Below, in pieces: positions 36,401 to 50,200 of a stretch of DNA of 64,000 bases. Numbering within the stretch: position 1 is the first letter of the stretch; each line of letters starts with the position of its first letter. Under the pieces are notes generated by a model. The model was not told the origin of the DNA and did no database searches. It was given only the letters and a program-made list of their open reading frames with translations. Origin of the DNA: Panopea generosa (Eukaryota; Mollusca; Bivalvia; Adapedonta; Hiatellidae); the NCBI GenBank assembly GCA_029582155.1, contig CM055896.1:11740987-11804986 (forward strand), given 5' to 3'. A program made the position numbers and the translations under genes.

Positions 36401-39400
36401 ACACAAGTATTATATTGGGTTTAAATTTTACATTATCAAACTAATAAAAATCAATAATTTCTGAGTGACTGACTATATATAACACACACTTATTTTATAT
36501 AGACATATTGATGCAATACAATATTTAATCACAAAATTGGATATCTGGATACTTTCAGATATACTTTTGGTAAGCCAGTCAAAGGGAGCATTGTTCTATC
36601 TATCCAGATACGGTATAGGTTCAGCGGATACTTCCACATCAAGGCCGTCAGATTAAACACGCAGCTGGTGAGTATGCCGACAATACCCCTTGTTGAGAGT
36701 CCAAGATGTCACGTGTTTATATAATCAATGCAACTTCTAACCTTCTTAGAGGTTGATTTACGTTCTCGTGCCTGGAGCGATTTCATTGGCTGAAAAAAAA
36801 TAGGTCACCATCTATTGACGGTCATGGCAGACTATGCAAATTGGAATGTTCTATTTTGAAGACTGAGCGATTTTTATTGGCTGAGAAAGTATGACATCAT
36901 CTAAACAGAGTATTGGTAGTTTGATATGTATGCATCTATTTCCTAAAAGTCAATTTGCCGCCAAATTGTTTTGATAATTAGTGTCACAATGTAATATAAT
37001 CAATACAAAACCAGCGCAGCTAGAGACCATTTCGTATAAATGTATAAATTGACTGCGTTTTATACACGATTGTACCAGTTCGGTATATGTTGGAGACTTA
37101 TTTGCATTCCATGATATAATAGTTTGGCTTATTAATCCACTAAATCTCTCCTGAAGATCTCACTACACAGTTTCATTTTGTCCGTTGTTCTATATAAAAT
37201 AAGATCTAGGAGTTTAACGGTAAAACAGAAATTAATAATAAGACACGATATATATATATATATATGTATAGTTTTTACAACAGGAATGTATTTGCACATA
37301 TATAGTCTCTGGTAGGTTGACAAACTTGTTTTTTTAACATTGTACAGTGAACTCCCTTATTAAAAAAAACAAAGAAATCTTCAAATGCTCATGAATGTAT
37401 ATATCTGTTAAAATCCTATAAAAGTCACTTTTTAACAACAGTGAAATCTTATTACAGTACGCAAGCTGTTGCTCTATGCAGCAAGAAACCACAGCAATCC
37501 CATACACCATTTTGAACATATTTCAAACCAAACTACATACGACTTACTTTAAGCACAATAACCATATAACCGTGGCAAGAAAGGGGCACAACTGTGTACT
37601 GAGACATATTTAATATTCCCATTAATGTATCAAACATAGGTGGCCTCATTAACCTGTATCACAGTATTTTGTGTAATACTGTGTTGGCATTCCCTCGACA
37701 AGGTCAGAGTCGTTACACTTCTGTATAACGACACGGTGCACATACATGTATAATACTGTGTTGGCATTCCCTCGACAAGGTCAGAGTCGTTACACTTCTA
37801 TATAACGACACTGTGCACATACATGTGTAATACTGTGTTGGCATTCCCTCGACAAGGTCAGAGTCGTTACACTTCTGTATAACGACACGGTGCACATACA
37901 TGTGTAATACTTTGTTGGCATTCCCTCGACAAGGTCAGAGTCGTTACACTTCTGTATAACGACACGGTGCACATACATGTGTAATACTTTGTTGGCATTC
38001 CCTCGACAAGGTCAGAGTCGTGACTGTATAACAACACGATGCACATACATGTATAATACTTTGTTGGCGTTTTATTACAGATTAACGGCGAGATGTCGTT
38101 TGATGTTCCTTTGAAGACACTATACAGAATGACCAGCAACATGCGGTACTCGTATTTTAGAGTAAGCGCCGATGTGATTGAGGCTACCACAGGTGTCCAG
38201 ATTATTGAACACAAAGATGTTATGTACCGTGAAGAAGTTTACAAGATTGAGTTTTACCCAAACATGCCAAACAATTTCAAACCAGGGTTCGACCAGTTTC
38301 CAGTTTCCGTATGTTATTAGACTTTATTTCTCGTTTAGAGTAGTAAATGAAGTCTGTATGTATATAGTTATTTATTAAAATAAGAGATACAATACATGGT
38401 TATCATAATTGCTTTAACTTCGACAAATATATAGGATGGAAAATTACATGACATTATTTAAAATAAGACAAAAGAAGACAACAATAATAACAACAACGAA
38501 ATAAAATGAATAATAACAATAATTTTATCAATTAATTAAAAAAAAACAACGGTGTAAATGTGTATTGTCACCGTTTAAGAGCATTTTCTATAAACTTTCC
38601 GAGAGCTATAATAATTATTACTTTTATTTTTGTATAGTATATCAATTTTACTTATATGTGATTGATCTGTATCACGTAATTCGTTAATGTTTGCGAAAGG
38701 TGTCGTGTTATCTGTATCTGTTCATATACGTAGGAGAGCCACTTCTGGCATAGATTCTACTGAGTTGGAGAATCTAGCAGAGCTGGGAGATGGATTGCTT
38801 AAAGCCTAGTCTACTGTATTGGCGCACACAATTTGATCGTACAAGTTGTTCCTTTCCACCGAACTATATAATAAGAAATAAGAAACATTACAATAGCAAA
38901 AGAGTTGGATCACAAATTATCCAACACTATAGCTAAAATCGGCCTTTCTCAATAACAAAGTATTTACAAAAAATAAGATGACAATTATACATTAACGAAG
39001 AAAGAGGAAAATGAAAGGGGGGGGGGGGGGGGGGGGGGGGGTGGAGGTGGGGGTGGGGGTGGGTGTGGCATTCTTTAAATATACGCATCTAGTGCTGACC
39101 TTAATCGAGAAATTCAATTGTGAAGTAAATACTAAAACTTATAAGTTCCATTTTCATCAAAACGTTTGGTTTCTTTAATATATGTTTCGATATTGTTGAA
39201 TTTAAAAAACATTTTCATCGTCTAAGAGTATCACTCCTATGTAACAAGGTGTAACTCTTTAAAACGAAGATGACGTGAAGTACGAAAAAGACAAAGTAGA
39301 TCGTTTGAAATAAAAAAAAAGGATGTATGTCATAGTGTTAGGCGTCCTGTTTTTCATGCCCGCGTATTTCACATGCTAAATATGATTTAAATTTGTTATC

Positions 39401-41248
39401 AAATAAATAATAATTCAGCCAGATTATTGACAATGTACATCAACCAGTTAATATTACCGGAATAATTATTATAACTAATTACCCAAAAACTCATATAGTC
39501 ATATTTATATATAATCTAATGTGTACAGATTTGAACATTTTCAAATGAAACTAAACATTACTCATTTCATAGTTATGTTAAGTAAAGTATATGAAAATTG
39601 GTTTACAAACTGATTCACTCACGGAAAAAGCAATGGCCATATTCTATATCTTAAAAAACGCCGTTTATATATCAACGGATATGGATTGTTACGCGGAAAT
39701 CTAAATTGATTAATATAGTTTAATCATATCAGCTTATCATATTAAACGCGCACGAATGTGTACGCACGAACACACGCAAAACATCGTTATTGAGCAAGAC
39801 ACTCTATATGCCTTTGCTTAGTACTGGTTCTACTTGGGAAGACATCAAATAATCAAATAGTTAATATTTAAATTTTACAGTACATATTTCGGGGTATAAA
39901 AGTGATCTTCTACTCCATGTATTTCTACTACCAGCTGTTTTCATTGAACGTTTTTGTTGATTAGTTGAAGGTGACAGACCAGGACAATAAACCTTTGATC
40001 AAACATACACAACAAATGAAGATAACGTTGACCTTCTTCACCGACCGACCTGTATCTGCAAATATAACCAACCGCATCTCTCAACCCGGCTATGATATAA
40101 TTCCTCCATTCGCAAGTGGCGAAGCAATTATGATGGCCGCCATCTTTAAACCAATAGAACAAGATGGAACAGTCAAGTTTAATCTCGATATACCGAAACA
40201 CACAGCAACGGCAACCATTAAGGTATGTAAATACAGTTTCATTAATTTGAAATGATATTTTTTCTTTTTGAAAATAAAATATGTTTTTTGTTTCTACTTG
40301 TGTAGACATTCGAAGAATGTTTACAATTTGGCGTAGCAGTGCAAGGGGAAGCCGCATAAACGTAATGTCGCCGTTTGGTTATCGAACTCGTTATTTTTGG
40401 CCCTTGGCTTCATACGATTGATCGATGTAGTCTCCTTCGTTCCTGGTGTTGCAAGGATATCTTAAAAGCCGGTGATAGGAGACGCGAGGAGTGATATATA
40501 CGTCCTCTTTTCCTCACGGTAACATGATTCTTACGCTTAAAAAAAGTCCTATGTGATTTGGTTTTGAAATATTTTCAAAAGGATTCATAGTGGTTGTGTT
40601 TTCTTTCTGCAGATGAGTAAAGATAAAGCAGGCACAGCATATACTGCAATAAGACATCATTGGCATTTAAACAGTGACTTTAACAGGATTTCAACATCTG
40701 CATGTATTTATGAGCATTTGAGGATTATTTTTTTTAAAAAAATAGGATGTCACTGCACCCTCTTTAAAAAAACAGATTGGTCAACCTACCAGTTATTGTA
40801 CATTTTATGTGGGTATACATTCCTGCTATGAAAAGAAAAACTTTAAAAAAATCTATGAGGATTTTTTTTACCGTTGAAATCCTAGACCTTATTTTAAATA
40901 GAACAAAGAACAAAAGCATACCTTATTTTTCTCCTTGCCCCTTACGAACAGAGTCAATAAAAAGGAGATTGCTATTTTCTTACTTGGTTATGTTCTGTGT
41001 TTCTAAAAAATACTTTCATTAGATGGCGCTCCAAATGCTGGCATGGATTCGTTTCAAAAGGAACTCTCTTAGTATAGAGGATACATACCTAAACAATCTG
41101 TTCCAAATAATAGGGGATTCGTTTTTTTTCTGTTTAACATAAAGTGATGATAATGATATGAAACTATCGTTGTCCAAATACCAGAATAAAAACAATTTTA
41201 CAGAACATTAAATTTTCTCCACGGTATACAGTTTCAAACCCAAACCTG

Positions 41249-41298
<50 letters not shown>

Positions 41299-44200
41299 AT
41301 TAGAGGTCACATTTTCTGGTGATCACTGTTTTCTGGTGGAATCACACCTCTCATTTGTCTGTTTAAAGTAGAATTTTAACATATTAGATAACATAATGTG
41401 TGCTTCCGAGATTTATTGTAACATATTTATGTTTTGCTGGACGCAGTTGTTGTACAGCAATCAAGTGGTAAATGGTTGATACTTAGTAGGTCGCCGGGAC
41501 GAATGTCCAGGAGAGCTATTGCCATGACCCGGCGTCATCGTCGGCGTCGTCTGTAGACACCCAGGTTAATTTTTGCGTTTAGTTGCGTTTAAGTTTTGGT
41601 GTTTGCCTCCAATCTCAATCTTTGCATGGGTGGTGAGTTTTATCCCATAGGCGAGTTTGTTATCTTCTGACAACTCTTGTTTAAGTCTTGTAGTTGATGA
41701 AATTGTAATGACGAGTATATTTTTATCCATTTGGTTGCACAATTGATATAAATTTTATCAGAAACACAACTTTGCAGAAAGGGACTGTTAGCAAATTTGA
41801 GTATATTATTTCGTTCATGCTTATTTATTTTAGCTGCTTGGCAAGTATGCTCAAGTTTTTATATATCGCTATAGAGTCCATTTTCTCATGGCTTATTTTC
41901 GAATGTCCATTGTGGCGAGTCTGGGATCGAACCCGTGATCTGTGGAGTGAGCGACCAGCATTCTATCCACTGTACTATCGCGGAGTGAGCGACCAATATT
42001 CTATCAACTGTACTACCGTGGAGTGAGCGACCCACATTCTATCCACTGTGCCACCGTGGAGTGAGCGACTTACATTCTATCCACTGTACCGCCGTGGAGT
42101 GAGCGACGACCAACATTCTATCCACTGTACCACCGTGGGGTGAGCGATCAACATTCTGTCCACTGTACCAACCAACAGTCTCATAATCCACTGTACCACT
42201 GTGGAGTGAGCGACCAACATTCTATCCACTGTACCAACGCCCCACTTTTACATATATGATTATTTTATGATTACTAAATGATTTTATAATTTACAATTAT
42301 AACCCCTGTTTATTTAATTCAAATTTATCTAAAGGCTGAATATTCGGGCCAGTCTGTGGAAAAATATCTACAACGCTTCCGGGTCAAAGGTCAAGTCTAC
42401 TTAAAGGTTGAAATGATAACTACGGGACCATATAAGGTATGAAAATCAATATTTACAAATAATTACATCAGGTATAAATACTATGCATTACCATTGGTTA
42501 TGTGCATGCACCAGCGCCGACCTTTTTTCAGGAAAATTAATAACGTTATGAACTAAGATGATACAATTGATAGCACTTTGTGTTTTGGTGGTATAATTTA
42601 TATAAAACTAGCGTTTAAAAACAAATTCATATCAACGTAAAATATATATTTTTTTTTTACATTTTTTTATCTTAAGAAAGTTTTTTTTTCAACATGTAAG
42701 AAATGATTTCCATGTATAGGAATTCAGAATCAAGAACTGCCTTTATATCACACGTCTTTCCGTAATATCCAATGCCACATTAGCTAGATAATGTTCACCT
42801 ACAAAAGTAAATAATATAAGGTTATTATACAGTTCACTGTATAATGACCTTTTTATTGTTCACCTCGAGTTCTTTTTATATGAAACAATATCAAATTAAA
42901 ATTTAATAAAACAATTTATTTCAACTACGAAAAATAACATGTAGTTTGATTTTTTGATAATATTAAAGTTTGGTCTTTTAAAAAATAAGTATATTAATAT
43001 AATTCTTTTGTCATAGCTATCTCTTTCTTTTTTGATTATAATGTTTTAATTATCCAATTATATCTTTTTGAATAATGAATTCTTCAATTTCTCAATATAT
43101 ACATTTTGCTAGTTGTTTCAATCGGCACATTAGTGATTTCTCTTATACGCTATAGCTAAGTTATTCGGAGTATTTATATCGTTAAAGTTACCGTTCCTTA
43201 ACGTCAAGTACGAAATTATTATCGGTTTTCGGAACAGTCGAACCGTCCAATAGGTCAGCTACCCCCATTGAGACGAGCTCTCTGATTGGCTTAAAAAAGT
43301 ATAGGGTTGTTCAGGGCATATATTTTTATAGTAAGCTTAATTCTGGTTGGATAAAAATGTTAAACTGGCAAATGATCACAATAAAATATAAGTTTATTAT
43401 GTTTGTATGAAATTTACATTTTTTTTTTTTGCTGAAAGTGGAGGTACCCAACTTCAGAGGGCAAAAAGTGGTAAAAAGTGGTACTTTTGACCCCATTTTG
43501 GGGACATTTTAATTTGAGTAAATATGATATAGGACTTTTTGGTCCGCGGATGATAGAAATAGTGAAAATTAGGTCAAACGCTATAATGTAAGTCTATGGA
43601 AAACGCAATGGTGGTAGCTGACCAATACGAAAAATCTATCCGGATTTTCGGGACGCTTCCGGTCAAAACCGTACAATAACGATTTCTTATGTACAGTCAC
43701 GTGATACAAATGCTCGAATCTCATTGGAATATTTATTTTATGTGAATAATAATGTCTGTTGTCCAAACATTATTTTACATACAATTTCAAAATAAAACTA
43801 AGTATTCAGATATAAAGAAATAAAGAAATGCCATTTTCTTACATTGATAACATTCTGAGGCTACAAGGAATATTTTAGGCAGATACAATATGCAATTCAA
43901 ACGTACAAATGTAATTGATTATTGTTTTTGTCGTTTTCAGATTAATGACTTAGTGGATATAAAGCTGACAACAGCTAACCTAGAAAAGTCCGTACTAGCA
44001 TTTTATACCGTAAGTATTCATAACTAAAGAACCATTCTTTGGAATGAATTGTATTAAGATGACAACACTGCGATTCTCGAATAAAAAACGTGTAAGTTAT
44101 TGCAAAACGTTACTAAATGTACGAGTTCTTCCTAAATTTGTAGAAGACCATTTGCATATTCCGTGATTTATAATCGACTGAAATGATAAATACTATTATT

Positions 44201-47200
44201 TTCTTTATTAGATACATATAAAGTTGTATTTTGTCTGATTCGGATATACAGTAGAACTTCGATGGCTCGACCCGACGGGACAAGACAAAAAAGTTCAAGC
44301 TAAGGGTTTTCCAAGCCAAATATTGTTCAACATCATATCATACAAGTACAAGTCTATCAATCGAAAAAGCAATTCAGCCGGGACCAGATAAGTGGTTCGA
44401 GCTATATGTGGTGTTCGAGCCATCCGTGTTCGAGCTATCCGTGTTCGAGCTAACGAGGTTCTACTGTATATAAATCGTACGCTGATCAATTGGATGTTTT
44501 CTTTTTAAATCACTTGAAGATACATAACAACATTTTTTCATTGGTCGATAGAGATTCTTATTTTAATCATCTGAGAGACAGAAATGTATTATTACATCGT
44601 TTACAAATTGCACAACACTTTATTACACCATGTTATATACATGAAAATAAAACACTAAGAAAATGATGTTAATCGAGAATATTGACCTAAAATAATATAA
44701 AAAGGCATTGTAAAAAATCTGAGATGCAAAACAGACACTAGTTTGTATAATTAAAAAAGTAAAACCTCTATCACATCGAATCAGATGTGAACCTAATAAT
44801 ATTTTCTTCTCAGACGCAATAAAACGAGCACAATGTTTTGCACCACAGGAAATACATAAGAGTATAAATATTTATGATATTATCACTGTATAAATAAGTT
44901 AATTGCTAAAAATTGCTAAGTCTAAAATTAAAAAATAAGTAATTAAAAACAACAACAACAACACAAACAAAAACAAAAACAACAACAACAACAACAACAA
45001 CGAAACTTTAATTATTTTTGTTTGTTGTGTGATATTTATTTTATACAATTTTTTTTTCTATCGATGTAGATTGTAGGAAATGGGCATGTATTAACCATTG
45101 GACAAGTATTCATCAAGGCTCAATCAAAACAAGGCAAAGGTCAATTTAGGATTACACGTGAAATGGTCCCGTCTGTCAAATGTATAGCGTATTTTCAAAC
45201 CCAAGATGGAGAAATTGTGGCCGATGGAATAAACTTTGTTGTTGAGCATGTTTATGAAAACAAGGTAATTATATTGTCGTATGTTGGTAAAACTTGTGGC
45301 CCAACCATTTTGCTTATGTATATGTTAAAAAGGCAACATTTTCTCGTATATACAGTAAAAATACTGCCCCAACCACATTTCATCCCAATCCCATTTTTCC
45401 AGGCAACTAAAGGTACTGTCCAGTATGTTAACATATGGTATGGTAGCATAAACATGTCCCTTAGGAGAGGAGCAATTAAGGCAAATGAAAAAGCCGATAA
45501 ATATCTAGAGAATGCATGTTAGTTCCTGCTTTATCAGGTGAGGTAGAGTATCAGGCACCAACATCATTCTATTTATCACGCCTTTATTTGCGTAGTTTGT
45601 CTATTTTTATTTAAAGGATCAACAACCGATTTTAGTCAAGCAAACAAACTCCTGTGTGTACATCTGCGGTAAATTTTCCTGAAAATAGTTTCAAATTTGT
45701 TTGATGAAATTAAAATAAAACAAATGTAGTTGTTATGGAAGATGTTCAACTCTGTTATAATTAATGTTTTATATTTATTGACATATTAACAGTTTATGGT
45801 AAAACTGTGTTTAAATGCAGGTTCCAAACAATGCAAAATCAATGACAATATTAATCTGTGTGTTGCTGCCTTATAAACATTCCCTGCCGATAAAGCAATA
45901 TTTATCTTACCCCGCTTTATTACGTAGAATAAAACAATAGTATGATAAAATGTTAAAAAAACATACGCTTCACACAAATGCCATTGGAACACGTGTAGCA
46001 CCGTGTAACAAACACTCAAATACGTGTAATTATTTACTATTTTACTAACTTTTGAATGACAAATGTAATTTATTTATATACGTATATATATATAAACGCA
46101 AAGTATTGGAAGTAATGAGTTCTATTAACTTGCATTACCCTACAAACTAGGTCACTGTGCAGTTCGACCAAACTGCACCTACCGCGGAACCAAAATCTAA
46201 AGTCAATCTACGCGTAACGGCTGACCCAGGTTCGCAGATCAACGTTTTGGTTGTCGATGAAAGTGTTCGTCTGCTTAAAACTGGCAATGACATCACACAT
46301 GAACGAGTGAGTATTTGAGGAATTCTTTATATTTATTATAAGTGTTAAACATATTTATGTCAAAAGTGCATTCGAGTAACCTGACCATGTACTTGTTTTC
46401 ACTTATCAAGCACCAACATACCTGTAAATACTGTATTTAATCATTAGTCTATAGAACGGAACCAGCTTTTCTGATTGGGTCCGTTGAATAGCAGCACATT
46501 TGAGCACATTTATTGGTCAGATGCTTCAGGGAAAATTTGAATGCCGTCATAGTTTAGTAAGCGTTTATTTGCTATGAATTGTGGGACAAACATATATTTG
46601 CCTTTTTTAACACATTAAGTTAAGGTGGTAAAACGAAATGGTTAAAATCACGCCTATCTTACATGTTTTCGTCAATGTTCAAAACTGGCAAAATCTGGGG
46701 TTGAGGCTGAAAAAAATACTGCAATGACACCAAAAAGCAAATAGAATATGCACATCGAGGCTTTACATCGATCATTCGCAGCAAAATTGTCCCAAAGCAG
46801 ACATACGCATATATTACATAAGTATCACCAAAGTAACAGCAGACATAAAACATATGCATATACTACAGAAGTAACAGCAGACATAAAACATATGCATATA
46901 CTACAGAAGTAACAGCAGCCATATGCATATATTATAGAAGTAACAACATATATTATTATTTATCACAGGTTAAAAGCAGGTTGCAACTCCAACTTCCTTG
47001 GAAATTTCGTGGCTGGGGACTCCCGGTGCCGTGGTCCATCAATGCTGATGATACCGCCGACATATTCAATGTGAGCTTTTATTATAATTATTATCTTTGT
47101 TCGTCACAAAACATTATCGTTTGTAATTTGTAATACTTCTACTTATCATTTAGGAAAGATGATGCGATTGTGTTGTCTTAACCTTATGGATAATCACTCA

Positions 47201-50200
47201 TAAAAGTGCGCATGCCCAACCAAACCATAATCGGATTGCTATGTTACATAAATTACTCCTATTGCACAAATGATATATAATATAACGATATGTTTTGTAT
47301 AATTGTTACACAATCAGGATAACTCTATAAAACTTTTATGGAAAACTAAATAATCGATATTTGTGTTTAGCACTGCTTGAATATACTGCATACACAGTCC
47401 GTTAGACTGATCCCGTGTCAAAACTTCCTTCCAAATTGTAATGGTATTGGTATAAATGATGAATTTGTTATACAGAAAAGCGAAATAAATCATTAAGAAG
47501 TATTTTTTTATAAAAGTTTCTTAAACTGACGATGATCACACATTATATGATTACATTTTTAATATCAATAAGGTGTGAACCCAAATTATCAAATTCTAAA
47601 ATATTTGAAAATGTCATTTTTGTCAACGAAAATGTCCACTGTGATAAGGCTCATTGTTGTTGTTGCTGGTATTCGTGAAACCAGTCAATGTTGCTTGAAA
47701 CTATAATATTGTTTATTCAGTACTGGAGTAAAGGTGGATAGGTGGAAAGTGAGTAAGGCAGCAGTCACCAGAACTATTCGGAAATTGCCACCTGAGAAAT
47801 TTCTATGAATTGAATCAGAATCTAGAACCGAACTTAATATTATACATTATTTTATAATTTACATACCGATGTTTATTAACGCAAACGCTGACATTAATTG
47901 AATATGATTACTATCACTTCCAATGGTTGACGTTGGTGAGAATAAGCATTTCTTTGAGTGCACCACTTGTCTTTGCCCCGGTATTACTATCATGTTTTCA
48001 AAACACAAAATGCCATTTTTATGCATTATGTGTTGAAAACTTAGATTTTCAAAAGGTTAATATGTTAAGAAATACATTTTAAAACCCGAACATTTAATTG
48101 AACTGTTCACTGCTACCAAAAGGGGGGTGGGGTATTTAAAGTATTCTTCTATATTCGTGTCTTGTGTCTTGTACTTTGCTCACACAGGATCAAAGCATCA
48201 GATATCATTACAATATTTGAATAGTGAATAAGGCAAAATTGCTGTATGAAAACAGTAATAACAACAATAATAACAATAATGCATTACTTCAACACCAAGT
48301 TATCTATCTCCATTCCAGGTAAAAAGGTAGGGACACCTAAGCCTAATTCTGTTATTATTTGTTTATTGTATATTCTGTTTTCAGGACGCCCGTCTCAGAG
48401 TAATCACAGACGCTGATGTGCACAAGTTTCATATCTGGAACAGTAAATCATTCTTTCTGTATTTCTATTGATGCTTTTGTGATATCGTTAGATTTTCAGT
48501 TCTTCTCTATATACAGTCAAGCTTGTGTAAGCGGTCACCTCTATTAAACAGCTACCCATATTTTCTATTTTCCATTTCTATTGTTTCAGAGTAAACTAAC
48601 CTGTATTAACTAACAAATTGTCTTAAAAGGCCACTTTTACTCCTTCCCTTGACTGGCTGCTTAAGACAGGTTTAACTGTATTGTACTTATTCTGTAATTT
48701 AATAATGTTCATGCTTCTTTGATGTCTGTATACATTGAATGCTTCTCTCCATGCTGTATATATTTTTATTTATATATGTACACAATGAGTATACTAATAG
48801 TGCATGTATACATTTCAAGACTATTTACTCAATTTCTTCTTGATAATAATATAAAACCATTTGCACACACGCAATTTGGTATTGCATTCAAGAAAAAGAG
48901 TCTGTGATATACAACATAAAAATACTCGAAGCTACTAAAAAGCATTTGTAAATTGAAACAAAAATATATCGTTGGACCAACGATAGATAGGAAAACAAGT
49001 GAATGGAAAAATACACATATTACGTATCATATAAAATACTACATTAATAAGAACAAAAATAGGAAACAACAGGAGATGTGGCAATCAATGGACACAACCA
49101 GTAAAACAACATAAACATAATCAAACAGAAAAACTGGACACAACAAGCAAAACAACATAAACATAACCATACAGAAGAACTGGACACAACCAGCAAAACA
49201 AAATAAACATAACCATACAGAAGAACTGGACACAACCAGTAAAACAACATAACCATAAAGAAGAACTGGACACAACCACCAAAACAACATAAACATAACC
49301 ATGCAGAAGAACTTGACACAACCAGCAAAACAACATAAAAATAACCATGTAGAAGAACTTGACACAACCAGCAAAACAACATAAAATAACCATACAAAAG
49401 AACTTGACTCAACCAGCAAAACAATATAAACATAACCATGCAGAAGAACTTGACACAACCAGCAAAATAACATGAATATAAACATACAGAAGAACTGGAT
49501 TCAACCTGCAAAACAGCATACACATAAACATACAGAAGAACTGGACACAACCTGCAAAACAGCATAAACATAACCATACAGAAGAACTGGACACAACCAG
49601 CAAAAAAACATTAACATAACCATACAGAAGAACTTGACACAACCAGCAAAACAACATAAACATAACCATACAGAAGAACTGGACACAACCAGCAAACCAA
49701 CATTAACATACAGAAGGACTGGCAACAGGGTTCACCATCTTGGTCATTAACCAAACAAATACTACCTCGCTCTTCCCTGCTGTCACATCATAAAACGAGA
49801 CAATGTAACTAAGATTTGCCCTACCCCTACCAGTCAGAGTTTTATCTTACAAGTGTGGTACCATACACGTATATACAGAAATGCTGTTTTATTTCAGTTC
49901 CGCAATCATCAGTGAGTGTTTCCAGGTCTTCAGAAAGAGGTAGTTTTGCAATGTCGGCAAGACAACCTCGTGCTGAATTAGCGGGTTTAGCGGGAAGTGT
50001 TAGTGTTAGTGGAAGTGTTCCTGAAAGTCCACAAGGTCAAATCAGGAAGGACTTCCCAGAAACATGGGTTTGGCATACGGAATTTGCAAGGTAATATAAC
50101 TTTTCGTCATTTGCAGAAGGCAGATAAAACATTAAAATATATTTTTATAAAAGTGAACTTAATTTTAATTGTTCTTAAAGCAATCAAAGTTTATGTATGG

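Larger units (their letters stand above)
38309..39964. other. Intron 10
   Basis: Contains a poly-G run (about 39018-39041), a GGGT-rich stretch to 39065 and a SINE group D fragment (39785-39850). The rest is AT-rich with no exon recognised. Confidence 0.5.
40223..42334. other. Intron 11
   Basis: Contains R400 copy 2, a (CAT)n array (41250-41298), a dispersed repeat fragment (41505-41700) and a SINE-derived tandem array. No additional exon was recognised. Confidence 0.6.

Noticed and set aside
37672-38072. Nuclear-receptor half-site (aaggtca) in every 77-bp unit
   Set aside because: A six-to-nine-base match repeated by tandem duplication is expected by chance. There is no paired half-site spacing to support it.
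37713-38214. Minus-strand repeated frames with [14 protein letters not shown]
   Set aside because: Produced by the 77-bp tandem repeat and by the antisense of exon 10.
40613-40831. Open frame [17 protein letters not shown] after a ctttctgcag acceptor-like site
   Set aside because: It lies in the R400 repeat. The corresponding stretch in the copy at 24130 is interrupted, and the TEP frame needs nothing between exons 11 and 12.
49039-49725. Long minus-strand frames (up to 177 codons) resembling a Cys/Val-rich membrane protein
   Set aside because: The 46-bp repeat (not a multiple of 3) keeps all three frames open. Each 'protein' is just the same repeat in rotated frames.
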